64,000 bases of DNA from JADHLJ01 sp038118725. Lineage in GTDB: Bacteria > Pseudomonadota > Alphaproteobacteria > Thalassobaculales > Thalassobaculaceae. Each line of letters starts with the position of its first letter. Position 1 is the stretch's first letter. A program made the position numbers and the translations under genes. Positions 15,449 through 24,573 of the stretch are shown piece after piece. The notes below the pieces were generated by a model. It was given only the letters and a program-made list of their open reading frames with translations. It searched no databases and was not told the DNA's origin. The stretch covers positions 34,016-98,015 of the forward strand of contig JAYOIK010000004.1 of NCBI GenBank assembly GCA_038118725.1, written 5' to 3'.

Positions 15449-17077
15449 TCACCCATGCACAGTCTTAATATTCCACGCCTTCAGCAGAATCGGCTCGAGG
15501 ATGTGCCAGTCCATGACGCCGGAGGCCTCGGCCCAGCCCTCGTAGTCCCGGAGCAGCTCCTTCTCTAAAGGCGCGTTGGCGCCGATCAGGTTGTTGAGCT
15601 CGGTGCGGTCGACATCCATGTCGTAGAGCTCCCAGGGCTCACCATGCAGGCGGACCAGCTTGTGGTTGCCCCAGCGGATCGCGCTGTTGCCCTCGTGCTC
15701 CCAGAAGATCGGCGCTTCCCGGGTCCAGCGCTTGCCCTGGAACATCTCGAGCAGCGACTCGCCGTCCGGGGATTGGATTTCGTGGCCGCCGTACTCCTTG
15801 GGATAGGCGGCCCCGGCGGCCTCCAGGATGGTGGGCATGATATCGACCACATGGGCGGCCTCGTGGCTGATATGCGGGCGCTTGATACGGTCCGGCCAAT
15901 GCACCACCAGCGGGGTCGAGATCCCGCCCTCGTGGACCCAGTGCTTGAACAGCCGGAACGGCGTGTTCGAGACATTGGCCCAGGGCAGCTCGTAGCTCTG
16001 GAAGGTCTCGTCGCTACCGGGATTGAGGCCGACGATATTGCCGAGCGTGATCCGCCGCCCGTCCAATGTGTGCTCGGGATAGCGCGCGGCCACCCCGTCC
16101 TCGGCCATGAATTCGGCGCAGCCGCCATTGTCCGAGAGAAACAGGATCAGGGTGTTGTCGAGCTCACCGCGCGCCCGCAGGGCCTCGACCAGACGGCCGA
16201 TCGACTGGTCCATGCGGTCGACCTGGGCGGCGTAGACCGCCATGCGCGCGGCTTCCCAATCGGTCTCCTTGACGTCGCACCAGGCCGGCGCGTCGGCGTG
16301 ACGGGGTGACATCTCCCATTTGTGGCGCAGCACGCCGGCGGCCTGCATCTCCTCGTGCCGGTTGGCGCGGAGCTGGTCCCAGCCCTTCAGATACATCCCC
16401 TCATAGCGGGCGATATCCTCGGCCGGCGCCTGCAGTGGCCAATGCGGCGCGGTATGGGCGAGATAGAGGAAAAACGGCTTCTCGCGGTCGCCCTCGGCGG
16501 TCATCTCGATCGCCTTGTCGGTGATCGCGTCGGTGAAATAGAAATTGTCGGCGGTCACCTCGACCTTGGAATCATCCTCGATCAGATAGTGCGGCGAGAA
16601 ATAATTCGAGCCGCCGTCGACAATCCCGAAGAAGCGATCGAAACCGCGTTGCCTTGGCGTCGGATGCTGGACATCGCCGATGCTCCAGTTGTCGGCGTCG
16701 CGGGCGATGAAGTTTCCCCCGACATGCCACTTGCCGGACATGACCGTGCGGTAGCCGGATTGTCCCAGCGCCTCGGCGATGGTGACGGTGTCGTTGCGCA
16801 GAAAGCCCTGATAGGCCGGAACCCCGAGATTTGGCGTCATGTGGCCGATCCCCGCCTTATGCGGATACAGCCCGGTCAACAACGACGCCCGGGTCGGGCA
16901 ACAGCGCGCGCAGTTGTACATCGACGACATCAGGACCCCACCTCGGGCCAGCCGGTCGATATTCGGCGTGCGGATCTCCGAGCCCATGATCCCGAGATCG
17001 GCGAAACCCATGTCGTCGACCAGAATCAGCACGATATTGGGGCGTTTGGTGGCGGCGAGGTTGTTCGATGCGGCCAT
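15449..17077 (-). CDS. Arylsulfatase-type sulfatase
   Basis: A 542-residue sulfatase of the alkaline-phosphatase superfamily, hydrolysing a sulfate ester. The formylglycine motif C-x-P-x-R appears as CCPTR with the modifiable cysteine at residue 59, metal-binding Asp21-Asp22 sit in VLILVDDMGFADLG, and SGKWHVGG and FLSDNGG follow as expected. No signal peptide is visible, so it appears cytoplasmic and would need a formylglycine-generating enzyme encoded elsewhere. The MFS gene lies immediately upstream (31 bases), so the pair may import and desulfate an organic sulfate ester. The substrate cannot be assigned. Confidence 0.92.
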   Translation of the reverse strand: MAASNNLAATKRPNIVLILVDDMGFADLGIMGSEIRTPNIDRLARGGVLMSSMYNCARCCPTRASLLTGLYPHKAGIGHMTPNLGVPAYQGFLRNDTVTIAEALGQSGYRTVMSGKWHVGGNFIARDADNWSIGDVQHPTPRQRGFDRFFGIVDGGSNYFSPHYLIEDDSKVEVTADNFYFTDAITDKAIEMTAEGDREKPFFLYLAHTAPHWPLQAPAEDIARYEGMYLKGWDQLRANRHEEMQAAGVLRHKWEMSPRHADAPAWCDVKETDWEAARMAVYAAQVDRMDQSIGRLVEALRARGELDNTLILFLSDNGGCAEFMAEDGVAARYPEHTLDGRRITLGNIVGLNPGSDETFQSYELPWANVSNTPFRLFKHWVHEGGISTPLVVHWPDRIKRPHISHEAAHVVDIMPTILEAAGAAYPKEYGGHEIQSPDGESLLEMFQGKRWTREAPIFWEHEGNSAIRWGNHKLVRLHGEPWELYDMDVDRTELNNLIGANAPLEKELLRDYEGWAEASGVMDWHILEPILLKAWNIKTVHG

Positions 17078-17108
17078 GGCGGATACCTCCCTCGGTGTGA
17101 GGAACAGC

Positions 17109-18356
17109 CTAACGCGTCGTTGAAAGCCCGCGCAACGCCAGCCACATCAGGATCGTCGCGCCACCGCAATAGGCCGCGAAGATCGCCGCGATGCGTTCCA
17201 TCGGGATCGGGGCGTCCATCATCGCGCCCATGACCGGCGGGCCGAGGGCCGAGGCCAGGACCGAGAACGCCACGATCAGCGAACGGATCGCGCCGATGTG
17301 CCGGACGCCGTAGATCTCGGCCCACAGAGCCGCGACGCCGGTGTAGTTGATGCCGACATTGACCCCGAGCAGGAACAGGTACGGCCAGGCCCAAAAGGCG
17401 TGGTCGAAGGCGGTGATAATCAGCAAGGCGGCGATCATCGGCACCAGGAACATCGGGATGACCCGCACCGCCGTGATTCGGTCTATCAGCGGGCCGGCAA
17501 GCAGACCGGCGATCAGCGAGCCGACCGCGTAGCCCCAGTAATTCCCGGTGATCCAGGCGGCGCTCCACCCCTTCGCCTCGGCCAGCGCGAGATGGTGAAA
17601 GAACATCGCGGTGCCGATTACCGACGGGGCCATGACGGCGGGCATCAGAAGATAGAACCGCCAGTGTCCGAGTACCTCTCGGCGTGTCCAGGATCGGCCT
17701 TCGACACGACGCTGGCTTGCGGTGTCGGTGGCAACATCGGCCTCGATGTCGCCGACGCCGATCTTCCATGCCGGTCGGCGGAGAAGCCAGACGATGACCG
17801 GAAGGATCAGCACCACCAGAACCAGGCCCGAGGCCGCGTAGGTTTCGCGCCACCCGATCGCGGCGATGCCGGCGACCACCAGGACCGGCAGCACCGATTC
17901 CCCGGCCGCGAAACCGAGGGTCGCGAGCGCCACCGCCTTGCCGCGCCCGGCGCTGAAATAGCGCGCCATGGTGGTGACCGAGATATGGCTGCTAAGGCCT
18001 TGTCCGCTTTGTCTGAGAAAGAAGATCGCCAGGACCAGCAGGGCGACATGTGGCACGGCGGCCATGAAAAGAGTCGCGCCGACCAGGGCCGCGAATACCG
18101 TCAACGTATAGGGCGCGAGCCTGAAACGGTCGATCAGCGCCCCGGTCCACGGCAGGCAGAGCGCGCTCAACAAGGTTCCGGCCATGTAGATGGTGCCCCA
18201 TTCGGTATGGGAAAGACCGAAAGTCTCGCGGATCGAGGGACCGAAGGCGCCGATGAAGAAGGTCTGACCGACGCTTGACGCGAAGGTCATGGTGAAGCCG
18301 AAGCCGAGCAGCACCGGATGGGCGGCCACGAAGGCGCGATAGCCGGTGGCGATCAT
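17109..18356 (-). CDS. MFS transporter
   Basis: A 415-residue major facilitator with about 12 membrane segments and motif A-like GALIDRFRLAPY after TM2. A conserved FGLSHTEWGTIYMAGTL and GQGLSSH resemble MFS proteins that carry organic acids. Its start overlaps the end of the upstream kinase gene by 4 bases (ATGA) and its stop is 31 bases from the sulfatase, giving the order kinase-MFS-sulfatase. The substrate may be a sulfate ester or its desulfated product. Confidence 0.88.
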   Translation of the reverse strand: MIATGYRAFVAAHPVLLGFGFTMTFASSVGQTFFIGAFGPSIRETFGLSHTEWGTIYMAGTLLSALCLPWTGALIDRFRLAPYTLTVFAALVGATLFMAAVPHVALLVLAIFFLRQSGQGLSSHISVTTMARYFSAGRGKAVALATLGFAAGESVLPVLVVAGIAAIGWRETYAASGLVLVVLILPVIVWLLRRPAWKIGVGDIEADVATDTASQRRVEGRSWTRREVLGHWRFYLLMPAVMAPSVIGTAMFFHHLALAEAKGWSAAWITGNYWGYAVGSLIAGLLAGPLIDRITAVRVIPMFLVPMIAALLIITAFDHAFWAWPYLFLLGVNVGINYTGVAALWAEIYGVRHIGAIRSLIVAFSVLASALGPPVMGAMMDAPIPMERIAAIFAAYCGGATILMWLALRGLSTTR

Positions 18357-18865
18357 GATTGTTCCATTCCGGCGACAAACGCGTCCACCGCCGCCGGTCC
18401 GGTGAAATGGTGAACCGTGACATGCGCCGGCAGGCTATCGATCATCTCCAGAATCTCGGGGCGTAGATTGCCGCGATATCCCATGATCCAACGCAGGAAT
18501 ACCCAATCGATTCCTTCCGGGCACCCCTCGGCCATATCGGGGCGGACTCGGCCGAAATGCGTGGCAATCCGTTTGATGACGCGAAACAGACAGAGTAGGA
18601 CCGGAAAGTCGAGGAAGATCACCGTGTCCGCCCTAGCGACTCGAAGATCGAAGGAGGAGGAGTGGCTGCCTTCGAAAATCCAACGATCGCCCTGGACGAC
18701 TTCCTTGATTAGGTCGCGGGTTTCCTCGCGTGGCCGATTGACCCAGCCGGGCGTCCAAAAGATCTGGTCGAGGTGAACAACCGGAAGATCCGTCAGCTCG
18801 GCGAGGCGGCGGGCCAAGGTTGACTTTCCGGCACAGGAGCAACCGACGATCATCACACGCTTCAC
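18353..18865 (-). CDS. P-loop kinase, FlaR/topology-modulation-protein-like
   Basis: A 170-residue P-loop NTPase with Walker A GCSCAGKST at residues 8-16, HLDQIFWTPGW shortly after, and a lid region rich in arginines, as in adenylate-kinase-like proteins often named DNA topology modulation protein FlaR. The activity of that family is not settled; a small-molecule kinase is most likely. It overlaps the MFS gene by 4 bases. Confidence 0.8.
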   Translation of the reverse strand: MKRVMIVGCSCAGKSTLARRLAELTDLPVVHLDQIFWTPGWVNRPREETRDLIKEVVQGDRWIFEGSHSSSFDLRVARADTVIFLDFPVLLCLFRVIKRIATHFGRVRPDMAEGCPEGIDWVFLRWIMGYRGNLRPEILEMIDSLPAHVTVHHFTGPAAVDAFVAGMEQS

Positions 18866-18991
18866 GGTTTACCCCGTCTTTGCCGTTGCGATCTCTTCGG
18901 TTAGCGCGGTTTGTGTGTCGGGACAAGTCGGGTGCGTCACCTTGGTCCGGGGTTGAGGGGCGGAGCCGGTCATCCAGCCCCGCCGACCGGT

Positions 18992-20152
18992 TCAAAGAAT
19001 GTTGTGGGATGGCCCGTAGGGATAGCCGGTGATGTTCTCCGGCCCGTTCTCGGTCAACACCACGATGTCATGTTCGCGATAGCCCCCCGCGCCGGGTTGG
19101 CCCTCGGGGATCCGCAGCATCGGTTCCATCGAGACGACCATCCCGGGCTCCAGGACCGTGTCGATATCCTCGCGCAGTTCCAGCCCGGCCTCGCGCCCGT
19201 AATAGTGGCTCAAGAGACCGAAGGAATGGCCATATCCGAAGGATCGAAATCCGAGAAGATCGCGTTCCGCCAGGAACCCGTTTATCCCCGCGCATATATC
19301 GGAGCACCGCGCGCCGGTCCTGATGAGGGACAGGCCCAACTCATGGGCGGCGACATTGGCCTCCCAGATCTCGAGCGACCGGCGGTCCGGCTCTCCGAGA
19401 AACAGTGTCCTCTCGAGCGCGGTGTAATAGCCGGAGATCATCGGGAAGGTGTTCAGGCTCAGAATATCACCCGGTTCGAGTCGCCGTGTGGTGACGGGGT
19501 TATGCGCGCCATCGGTGTTGAGGCCTGATTGCAGCCAAACCCAGCTATCGCGGATCTCGCTTTCGGGAAAGCACCGCGCGATCTCCAATTCCATGGCGTC
19601 GCGGGCGGCCATCGCGACATCGATTTCGCGGGTACCAGCCTTGATCGCGGCGACGGCCGCCGCGCCGCCGAGATCGGCGATCCTGGCGCCTTCCTTTATC
19701 AGTGCGATTTCCTCCGGCGATTTGACCATCCTTTGCCGCATCAACTCGGGCGCGATGTCGACCACGGCGCGTGGCGCCAGGAAGTTGTCGAGACAGGCGC
19801 GCGCGGAGAGGGTCATGTGGTCGGCCTCGATCCCGATGCGTCTGTTGTCGCCGACGATACTGGCGACGGCGCGCCAGAAATTGTCGCGGCTCCAGTCCGT
19901 GTAAATCAGGGATTCGGTGACCGAACGGCGTCCGGGTTGCCCGCCGTCGATATTCGCCGAGACGGTTATTGTCCTGTCCGGGGTGATTACGCAGGCATAG
20001 GGGCGCCCGAACGCGCAGTATAGAAAGCCCGACACGAAGGCGATGTTCTGCATCGACGTCAGAACGATCGCATCGAGATCGGCCTCGGAGAATGGCAACG
20101 GCGATCGTGGGCCGTTATCGAAGGGGAAAAACGCGGGATGTCTGGTCTGCAT
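18992..20152 (-). CDS. Creatinase (creatine amidinohydrolase)
   Basis: A 386-residue M24 'pita-bread' hydrolase splitting creatine into sarcosine and urea, metal-free in the known enzyme. It matches the Pseudomonas putida creatinase in length and in FLYCSFGRPYA-like (here FLYCAFGRPYA), SANIDGGQPGRR, TDWSRDNFW, GAHNPVTTRR with the catalytic His (His232 in P. putida), GYYTALERTLFLGE, HYYGREAGLELREDIDTVLE and GAGGYREHDI. The ATG at 20152 has GGAGGT upstream; an in-frame ATG 12 bases before it overlaps that Shine-Dalgarno and is rejected. The gene follows a sarcosine/dimethylglycine dehydrogenase on the same strand, which would oxidise its product. Confidence 0.93.
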   Translation of the reverse strand: MQTRHPAFFPFDNGPRSPLPFSEADLDAIVLTSMQNIAFVSGFLYCAFGRPYACVITPDRTITVSANIDGGQPGRRSVTESLIYTDWSRDNFWRAVASIVGDNRRIGIEADHMTLSARACLDNFLAPRAVVDIAPELMRQRMVKSPEEIALIKEGARIADLGGAAAVAAIKAGTREIDVAMAARDAMELEIARCFPESEIRDSWVWLQSGLNTDGAHNPVTTRRLEPGDILSLNTFPMISGYYTALERTLFLGEPDRRSLEIWEANVAAHELGLSLIRTGARCSDICAGINGFLAERDLLGFRSFGYGHSFGLLSHYYGREAGLELREDIDTVLEPGMVVSMEPMLRIPEGQPGAGGYREHDIVVLTENGPENITGYPYGPSHNIL

Positions 20153-20383
20153 CGTGACCTCCATGGTTGCTCGGGCATGGAGGGATGTCCCACCCGCCCG
20201 ATGGAATATCCGGGCGTTCAGGATGGAAACGGACGCGATCGATCACGGTCCGGGAACCGGGTTCGATGATTTCCTCATCAAACCCTCGGTGACGCCATCG
20301 CGCGAAGTTCCAGGCTTCATTGAACATTGCCTTGGCGTAACCTACTCGCCAATTCCCGCCGTGGATGCGACCGAAATCGACGT

Positions 20384-20404
20384 CCCGCCCGATAAGAGGG
20401 CGGG
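20384..20404. repeat. Hairpin between creatinase and the sarcosine/DMG dehydrogenase gene
   Basis: CCCGCCC (20384-20390) and GGGCGGG (20398-20404) enclose a 7-base loop, 7 bases past the dehydrogenase stop. Neither side has a T-run, so it may shape mRNA stability between two cotranscribed genes more than stop transcription. The rest of 20153-20383 holds no gene I can support. Confidence 0.5.
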
Positions 20405-20410
20405 TTGGTT

Positions 20411-22879
20411 CTAGTTCCGCATGCGCGCGCCGGTTGGATCGTAGAGCGGGCGCAGGCTCGCGGTCGCGGTGACTCGAACACCCGCCACGTCGATCTCATA
20501 GTGCGATCCGATGATATCGGCGGTGCTCTCGCCCGGCGCGCAGGGTACGTAGCCGAGACCGATGGCCCCGCCCAGGTGATGCCCGTAATTTCCCGAGGTC
20601 AGCCGCCCGACAACCTTGCCGTCCCGACGGATCGGCTCGTTGTGATAGAGCAGCGGTTCCGGATCGGAGAGTTGGAACTGTAAAAGCCGGCGCGACAATC
20701 CCTGCTGCTTCTTGGCCAATACCGCCTCGCGGCCAATGAAGTCGCCAAACCGTCCCGCCGGCTTGTCGGTCTTGACGGCGAAGCCCAGCCCGGCCTCGAG
20801 AACGTGATCCTCGTCCGTTATGTCATGGCCGAAATGCCGGAAGGCCTTCTCGATCCGACAGGAATCCAGGACATGCATGCCACAGAACGCGAGGTCTATC
20901 TCCGCGCCGCGCTCGGCGATGGTGTCGAACACATGGCTCGCCATGTCCGTGGAAACATAGAGCTCCCACCCGAGCTCTCCGACATAGCTCACGCGGTGCG
21001 CCCGCGCGAGCCCCATGCCGATCTCGATCTCCCGAGCGGTGCCGAAGGGAAAGGCTTCATTTCCGAGATCCGCCGGGGTGAGCGGCGCGAGCAAGTCCCG
21101 TGCCCGTGGGCCCATGACACAGATCACCGCCTCGCCGCTGGTCACGTCGGTCACGACGCAATGCGCGTCTTCGGGGATCCGACGCCTCAACCAGGACAAG
21201 TCCCGCGCCGCGGAGGCGGCCGAGGTGACCACGAGAAAGGCGGTCTCGGACAATCGTGTGACGGTAAGGTCGGCCTCGACGCCGCCGCGATGGTTCAGCC
21301 ATTGGCCATAGACGATGCGGCCCGGCTCCACGGCCACGTCATTGGCCATGACCCGTTGCAGCACGGCTTCGGCGTCACGGCCCTCGACCCGGAACTTGGC
21401 GAAGGAGGACATGTCGAACAGACCGACATTCTCGCGCACCGCCTTGTGTTCGGTGGCGGCATGCTCGAACCAGTTCTGGCGTTTCCAACTGTACGCGTAT
21501 TCAGGCGTAACGCCGTCTTCGCGCGCCGCCTCCGGCAGGAACCAATTGGCCCGCTCCCAGCCGGCGGTCTCGCCGAAGCAGGCGCCCCGCGCCGCCAACC
21601 GGTCATGCAACGGGCTTTTCCGTATCCCGCGCGCGGTGGCGTACTGGCGATAGGGGAAGTGGTCGGCGTATAGCAGCCCCAAGGCCTCGGTCGCGCGGTG
21701 ATAGAGGTAGGTCTTGTTGCTCTGAAACGGTTGCATGCGCCGGATGTCGACATCCCACAGATCGAAGGGCGGCTCTCCGGCGTCCATCCATTCCGAGAGC
21801 GCCTTGCCCGCGCCGCCGGCGGATTGAATGCCGATCGAGTTGAAACCGCAGGCCATGTAGAAGTTCTTGAGTTCCGGCGCCTCGCCCAGGAGATAGCGGT
21901 CGTCGGGGGTGAAACTCTCGGGGCCGTTGAAGAAGGTCTGGATGCCGGCGGTCTCCAGGATCGGCATCCGTTTGGCGGCGGCTTCGAGGATCGGCGCGAA
22001 ATGGTCGATATCCTCGGGCAATTGGTCGAAGCAGAAATCCTCGGGGATGCCGTCCATGCCCCAGGGTTTGGCGACCGGCTCGAAGGCGCCGATCAGCAGC
22101 TTGCCGGCGTCTTCCTTGTAATAGGTGCACTCATCCGGCACCCGAAGCACCGGCAGATTCCGGGCGAGCCCCTCGATCGGCTCTGTCACGATGTAAAAAT
22201 GCTCATTGGCGTGCAGTGGCGTGGATACCCCGGCCATGGCGCCGACATCGCGGCCCCACATGCCCGCGCAGTTGACGACGTATTCCGCTTCGATGGGACC
22301 GAATTCGGTCTCCACACCTGTTACTCGTCCCGCCGCCTGGGTGACGCCGGTGACCTTGACGCCTTCCAGGATCCTGGTGCCGTTCATCCGCGCGCCCTTG
22401 GCCAGCGCGAGCGCGATATTCGCCGGGTCAGCCTGACCGTCACCGGGAATGAAGACACCGCCGATCCCGTCCGAGACCTCGAGCAGTGGGTATTTCTCCT
22501 TGCATTCGGCAAGGCTCAGGACATGGGCTTCCAACCCGAAGGTGCCGGCCATTTCCGCGCCTCGGGTCAGTTCCTCCATCCGATCCTCGGTCAAGGCCAG
22601 AGCGAGGGAGCCGAAGCGGCGGTATCCCGTCGCGACCTCTGTTTCGGCCTCCAGGCCGTCGTACAACTCGGCGGAATAGGCCGCCAGACGGGTCATGTTA
22701 TAGGTCGCGCGCAATTGTCCGATCAGGCCGGCGGCGTGCCAGGTGGTGCCGCTTGTCAATTGCTTGCGCTCCAGCAGCACCACGTCCTTCCAGCCGAGTT
22801 TCGCCAGGTGATAGGCGAGCGAACAGCCGACCACGCCGCCACCAATGATCACCGCCCGCGCCTTGCTCGGTATATCCAC
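20411..22879 (-). CDS. FAD-dependent sarcosine/dimethylglycine dehydrogenase with GcvT domain
   Basis: An 822-residue flavoenzyme with FAD-binding GGGVVG at the N-terminus, the covalent-FAD motif SGTTWHAAGL, a DAO fold to about residue 370, a FAO_M linker, then GcvT and GcvT C-terminal domains (about 430-810). Such enzymes demethylate dimethylglycine or sarcosine and pass formaldehyde to tetrahydrofolate in the GcvT part. The start is one of two adjacent GTG codons (22882 or 22879) behind a very strong GGAGGAGG; the frame's first ATG at 22927 overshoots the Shine-Dalgarno. Next to creatinase, sarcosine is the likely substrate, leading to glycine. Confidence 0.88.
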   Translation of the reverse strand: MDIPSKARAVIIGGGVVGCSLAYHLAKLGWKDVVLLERKQLTSGTTWHAAGLIGQLRATYNMTRLAAYSAELYDGLEAETEVATGYRRFGSLALALTEDRMEELTRGAEMAGTFGLEAHVLSLAECKEKYPLLEVSDGIGGVFIPGDGQADPANIALALAKGARMNGTRILEGVKVTGVTQAAGRVTGVETEFGPIEAEYVVNCAGMWGRDVGAMAGVSTPLHANEHFYIVTEPIEGLARNLPVLRVPDECTYYKEDAGKLLIGAFEPVAKPWGMDGIPEDFCFDQLPEDIDHFAPILEAAAKRMPILETAGIQTFFNGPESFTPDDRYLLGEAPELKNFYMACGFNSIGIQSAGGAGKALSEWMDAGEPPFDLWDVDIRRMQPFQSNKTYLYHRATEALGLLYADHFPYRQYATARGIRKSPLHDRLAARGACFGETAGWERANWFLPEAAREDGVTPEYAYSWKRQNWFEHAATEHKAVRENVGLFDMSSFAKFRVEGRDAEAVLQRVMANDVAVEPGRIVYGQWLNHRGGVEADLTVTRLSETAFLVVTSAASAARDLSWLRRRIPEDAHCVVTDVTSGEAVICVMGPRARDLLAPLTPADLGNEAFPFGTAREIEIGMGLARAHRVSYVGELGWELYVSTDMASHVFDTIAERGAEIDLAFCGMHVLDSCRIEKAFRHFGHDITDEDHVLEAGLGFAVKTDKPAGRFGDFIGREAVLAKKQQGLSRRLLQFQLSDPEPLLYHNEPIRRDGKVVGRLTSGNYGHHLGGAIGLGYVPCAPGESTADIIGSHYEIDVAGVRVTATASLRPLYDPTGARMRN

Positions 22880-22882
22880 CAC

Positions 22883-23295
22883 GACCACCTCCTCCCGCCG
22901 GAACTCCTTGACGACGCAAGGGGACACGATCGGCGCGTGGGACTCAAGCCGGGGATCGCCGGAAAAGGTCTGATTTAGGACAACGCCTTGAAAAATCCAA
23001 ACCGCCGACCACGTTTTGACGAATGATGGTCGCTGTCTATCGGCGTGTGTTGCCGTCCTGGCGCAAGGCTGGACCTTGGCTAGGGCTTGTCGAATTCATC
23101 GGCTTTGGGTCTTTTGGGTGTCCATCGTGAGGCCCTGCCGTGCGCCAGGGCGACGGAAGAGTATCGGAGAAGTGGTGAATTTGGAAATGGTCGCTTACGG
23201 TTTCGTCGCCGGGATCATCGGTTAGACGATGCCGCACCGCGGATTTTCAATGATCCCCATTGGTTAGTACCGTGACCCTGGGAGTGGTCTAGTTC
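22883..23295. other. Intergenic stretch without a supported gene
   Basis: This 413-base region separates the minus-strand dehydrogenase from a plus-strand small ORF. It should hold the dehydrogenase promoter. Short open frames here (for example 23016-23225) show no family resemblance or good ribosome-binding site. I see no RNA gene. Confidence 0.6.
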
Positions 23296-23499
23296 ATGAG
23301 CAGAAGCATGTGGATTCTCGCCGCGATCTTCGCGGTTATGGCGATTGCGCTGATCTATCAGTCGGAGGTCGGCGGCGGCGTCGAACGGCCCTGGGCCGAA
23401 TGCAAGGAAAACCTGGTTCAGCAGATCTTCTCTGGCGACTGCACGCCCAGATCCGGGCCTGGCGGGCCGCGTCTCGAGGATGGCGCTTCGTCGAATTAG
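23296..23499 (+). CDS. Small hypothetical protein with one N-terminal membrane segment
   Basis: A 67-residue frame beginning MSRSMWILAAIFAVMAIALI, a clear hydrophobic segment of a signal anchor or signal peptide, followed by a polar tail with three cysteines or more (ECKENL, GDCTP) that could be periplasmic. No family is recognised and the Shine-Dalgarno is weak, so coding status is moderate. It ends 1 base before the convergent TauD-type gene. Confidence 0.45.
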   Translation: MSRSMWILAAIFAVMAIALIYQSEVGGGVERPWAECKENLVQQIFSGDCTPRSGPGGPRLEDGASSN

Positions 23500-23500
23500 C

Positions 23501-24328
23501 TCAATAGGGCGCTTCACCCTCGACCAGCACGCGATGCAGGACCCGCCCGAACATCGGGTCATAGTCGCGGTGCGCGATATGCATCATGCCGCGATTGTCC
23601 ATGATCACCAGATCGCCGGCACGCCATTGGTGACGATAGGTGATCTCGGGGACAATGACCTCGTCCAGCAGTTCTTCCAGATAGATACGGCTTGCCTCGG
23701 GGCTCATTCCGTCGAGATGGTCGACCATGCCGGGATGGAAAAAGATCGCCTTGCGGCCGGTCACCGGGTGGGTGCGCACCAAGGGGTGCCGGCGTGCCTC
23801 GCTATGCGCGGCGCGGTCTTTAGCGGTTGAGTAACGGTCATCGATTTTGGTCACCACCACATGGCCCGCGAGTTCCTCTTGCCTGGCCGGGCTGAGCCGC
23901 GCGAAACCTAGCTGCATGTTCGCGAAACCGGTATCGCCGCCCGTCGGTGGGAGCCGAACCGCGTAGAGCGCCGAGTAATTGGGTGGGCGCTCCTGATGGG
24001 CATGATCGGTATGCCAGTCGCGGGCGCCGATCGGCACGAACTTGCCGTCCGCGCCGATCTTGGTCTTGGCGCTGTCCAGCACGACGATCTTGGGATGACC
24101 TGCCATCAGAAGCGAGGTCAGGTGTTGCTGCATCAGTGGGCCGAAATGCCCGACGGCCCGTTCCAGGGCGACGGGCGAGAGGTCCTGGTCGCGCACCACC
24201 ATCACCATGTTTTCAATCAACGTGTCCTCAAGGTCCTGGCGTGCCTCGGCGTCCAGGGGTTGGGAAAGGTCAATGCCGGTGACCTCGACCCCCAGAGGTT
24301 CCGACAACGGCATGAAGGTAACGGCCAT
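23501..24328 (-). CDS. TauD/TfdA-family Fe(II)/2-oxoglutarate dioxygenase
   Basis: A 275-residue non-haem iron dioxygenase. The Fe ligands appear as H-x-D in DWHTDHAH and the distal His in DNRGMMHIAH, with Arg GRVLHRVLVEG near the C-terminus for 2-oxoglutarate. Family members hydroxylate or cleave taurine, sulfonates, alkyl sulfates or aryloxy acids. The sulfatase upstream at 15.4 kb invites a link to organosulfur use, but nothing in the gene fixes the substrate. It is convergent with the small membrane protein. Confidence 0.88.
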   Translation of the reverse strand: MAVTFMPLSEPLGVEVTGIDLSQPLDAEARQDLEDTLIENMVMVVRDQDLSPVALERAVGHFGPLMQQHLTSLLMAGHPKIVVLDSAKTKIGADGKFVPIGARDWHTDHAHQERPPNYSALYAVRLPPTGGDTGFANMQLGFARLSPARQEELAGHVVVTKIDDRYSTAKDRAAHSEARRHPLVRTHPVTGRKAIFFHPGMVDHLDGMSPEASRIYLEELLDEVIVPEITYRHQWRAGDLVIMDNRGMMHIAHRDYDPMFGRVLHRVLVEGEAPY

Positions 24329-24573
24329 GGGATGTTCCGGTGATGTCGCGCGTGAAGAGAAGCCTTGATCAGATCACGATCCCGGCGTCGATGTCGAGTG
24401 CGCCCGCCGCCGCCGTCATCGCGCGTGACCGGGGTGATTCGCGCGGTTTTGGGGGGAGGTTCCCTGAACGGTGATCGCCAAGCGATTCACCTGAAAGGGA
24501 CATCCGGCGCCCGGTAGCCCAATGCCGCCGCATGCGGTAGAGCTTTGGTCGGTCCTCAAACGCGCGAGCCGTC

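Noticed and set aside
21698..22978. Long plus-strand open frame across the sarcosine/DMG dehydrogenase gene
   Set aside because: It is a mirror of a well-supported 822-residue gene and shows no protein family.
23016..23225. Short open frame in the intergenic stretch after the dehydrogenase gene
   Set aside because: Weak start, no ribosome-binding site and unlikely composition; treated as noncoding.
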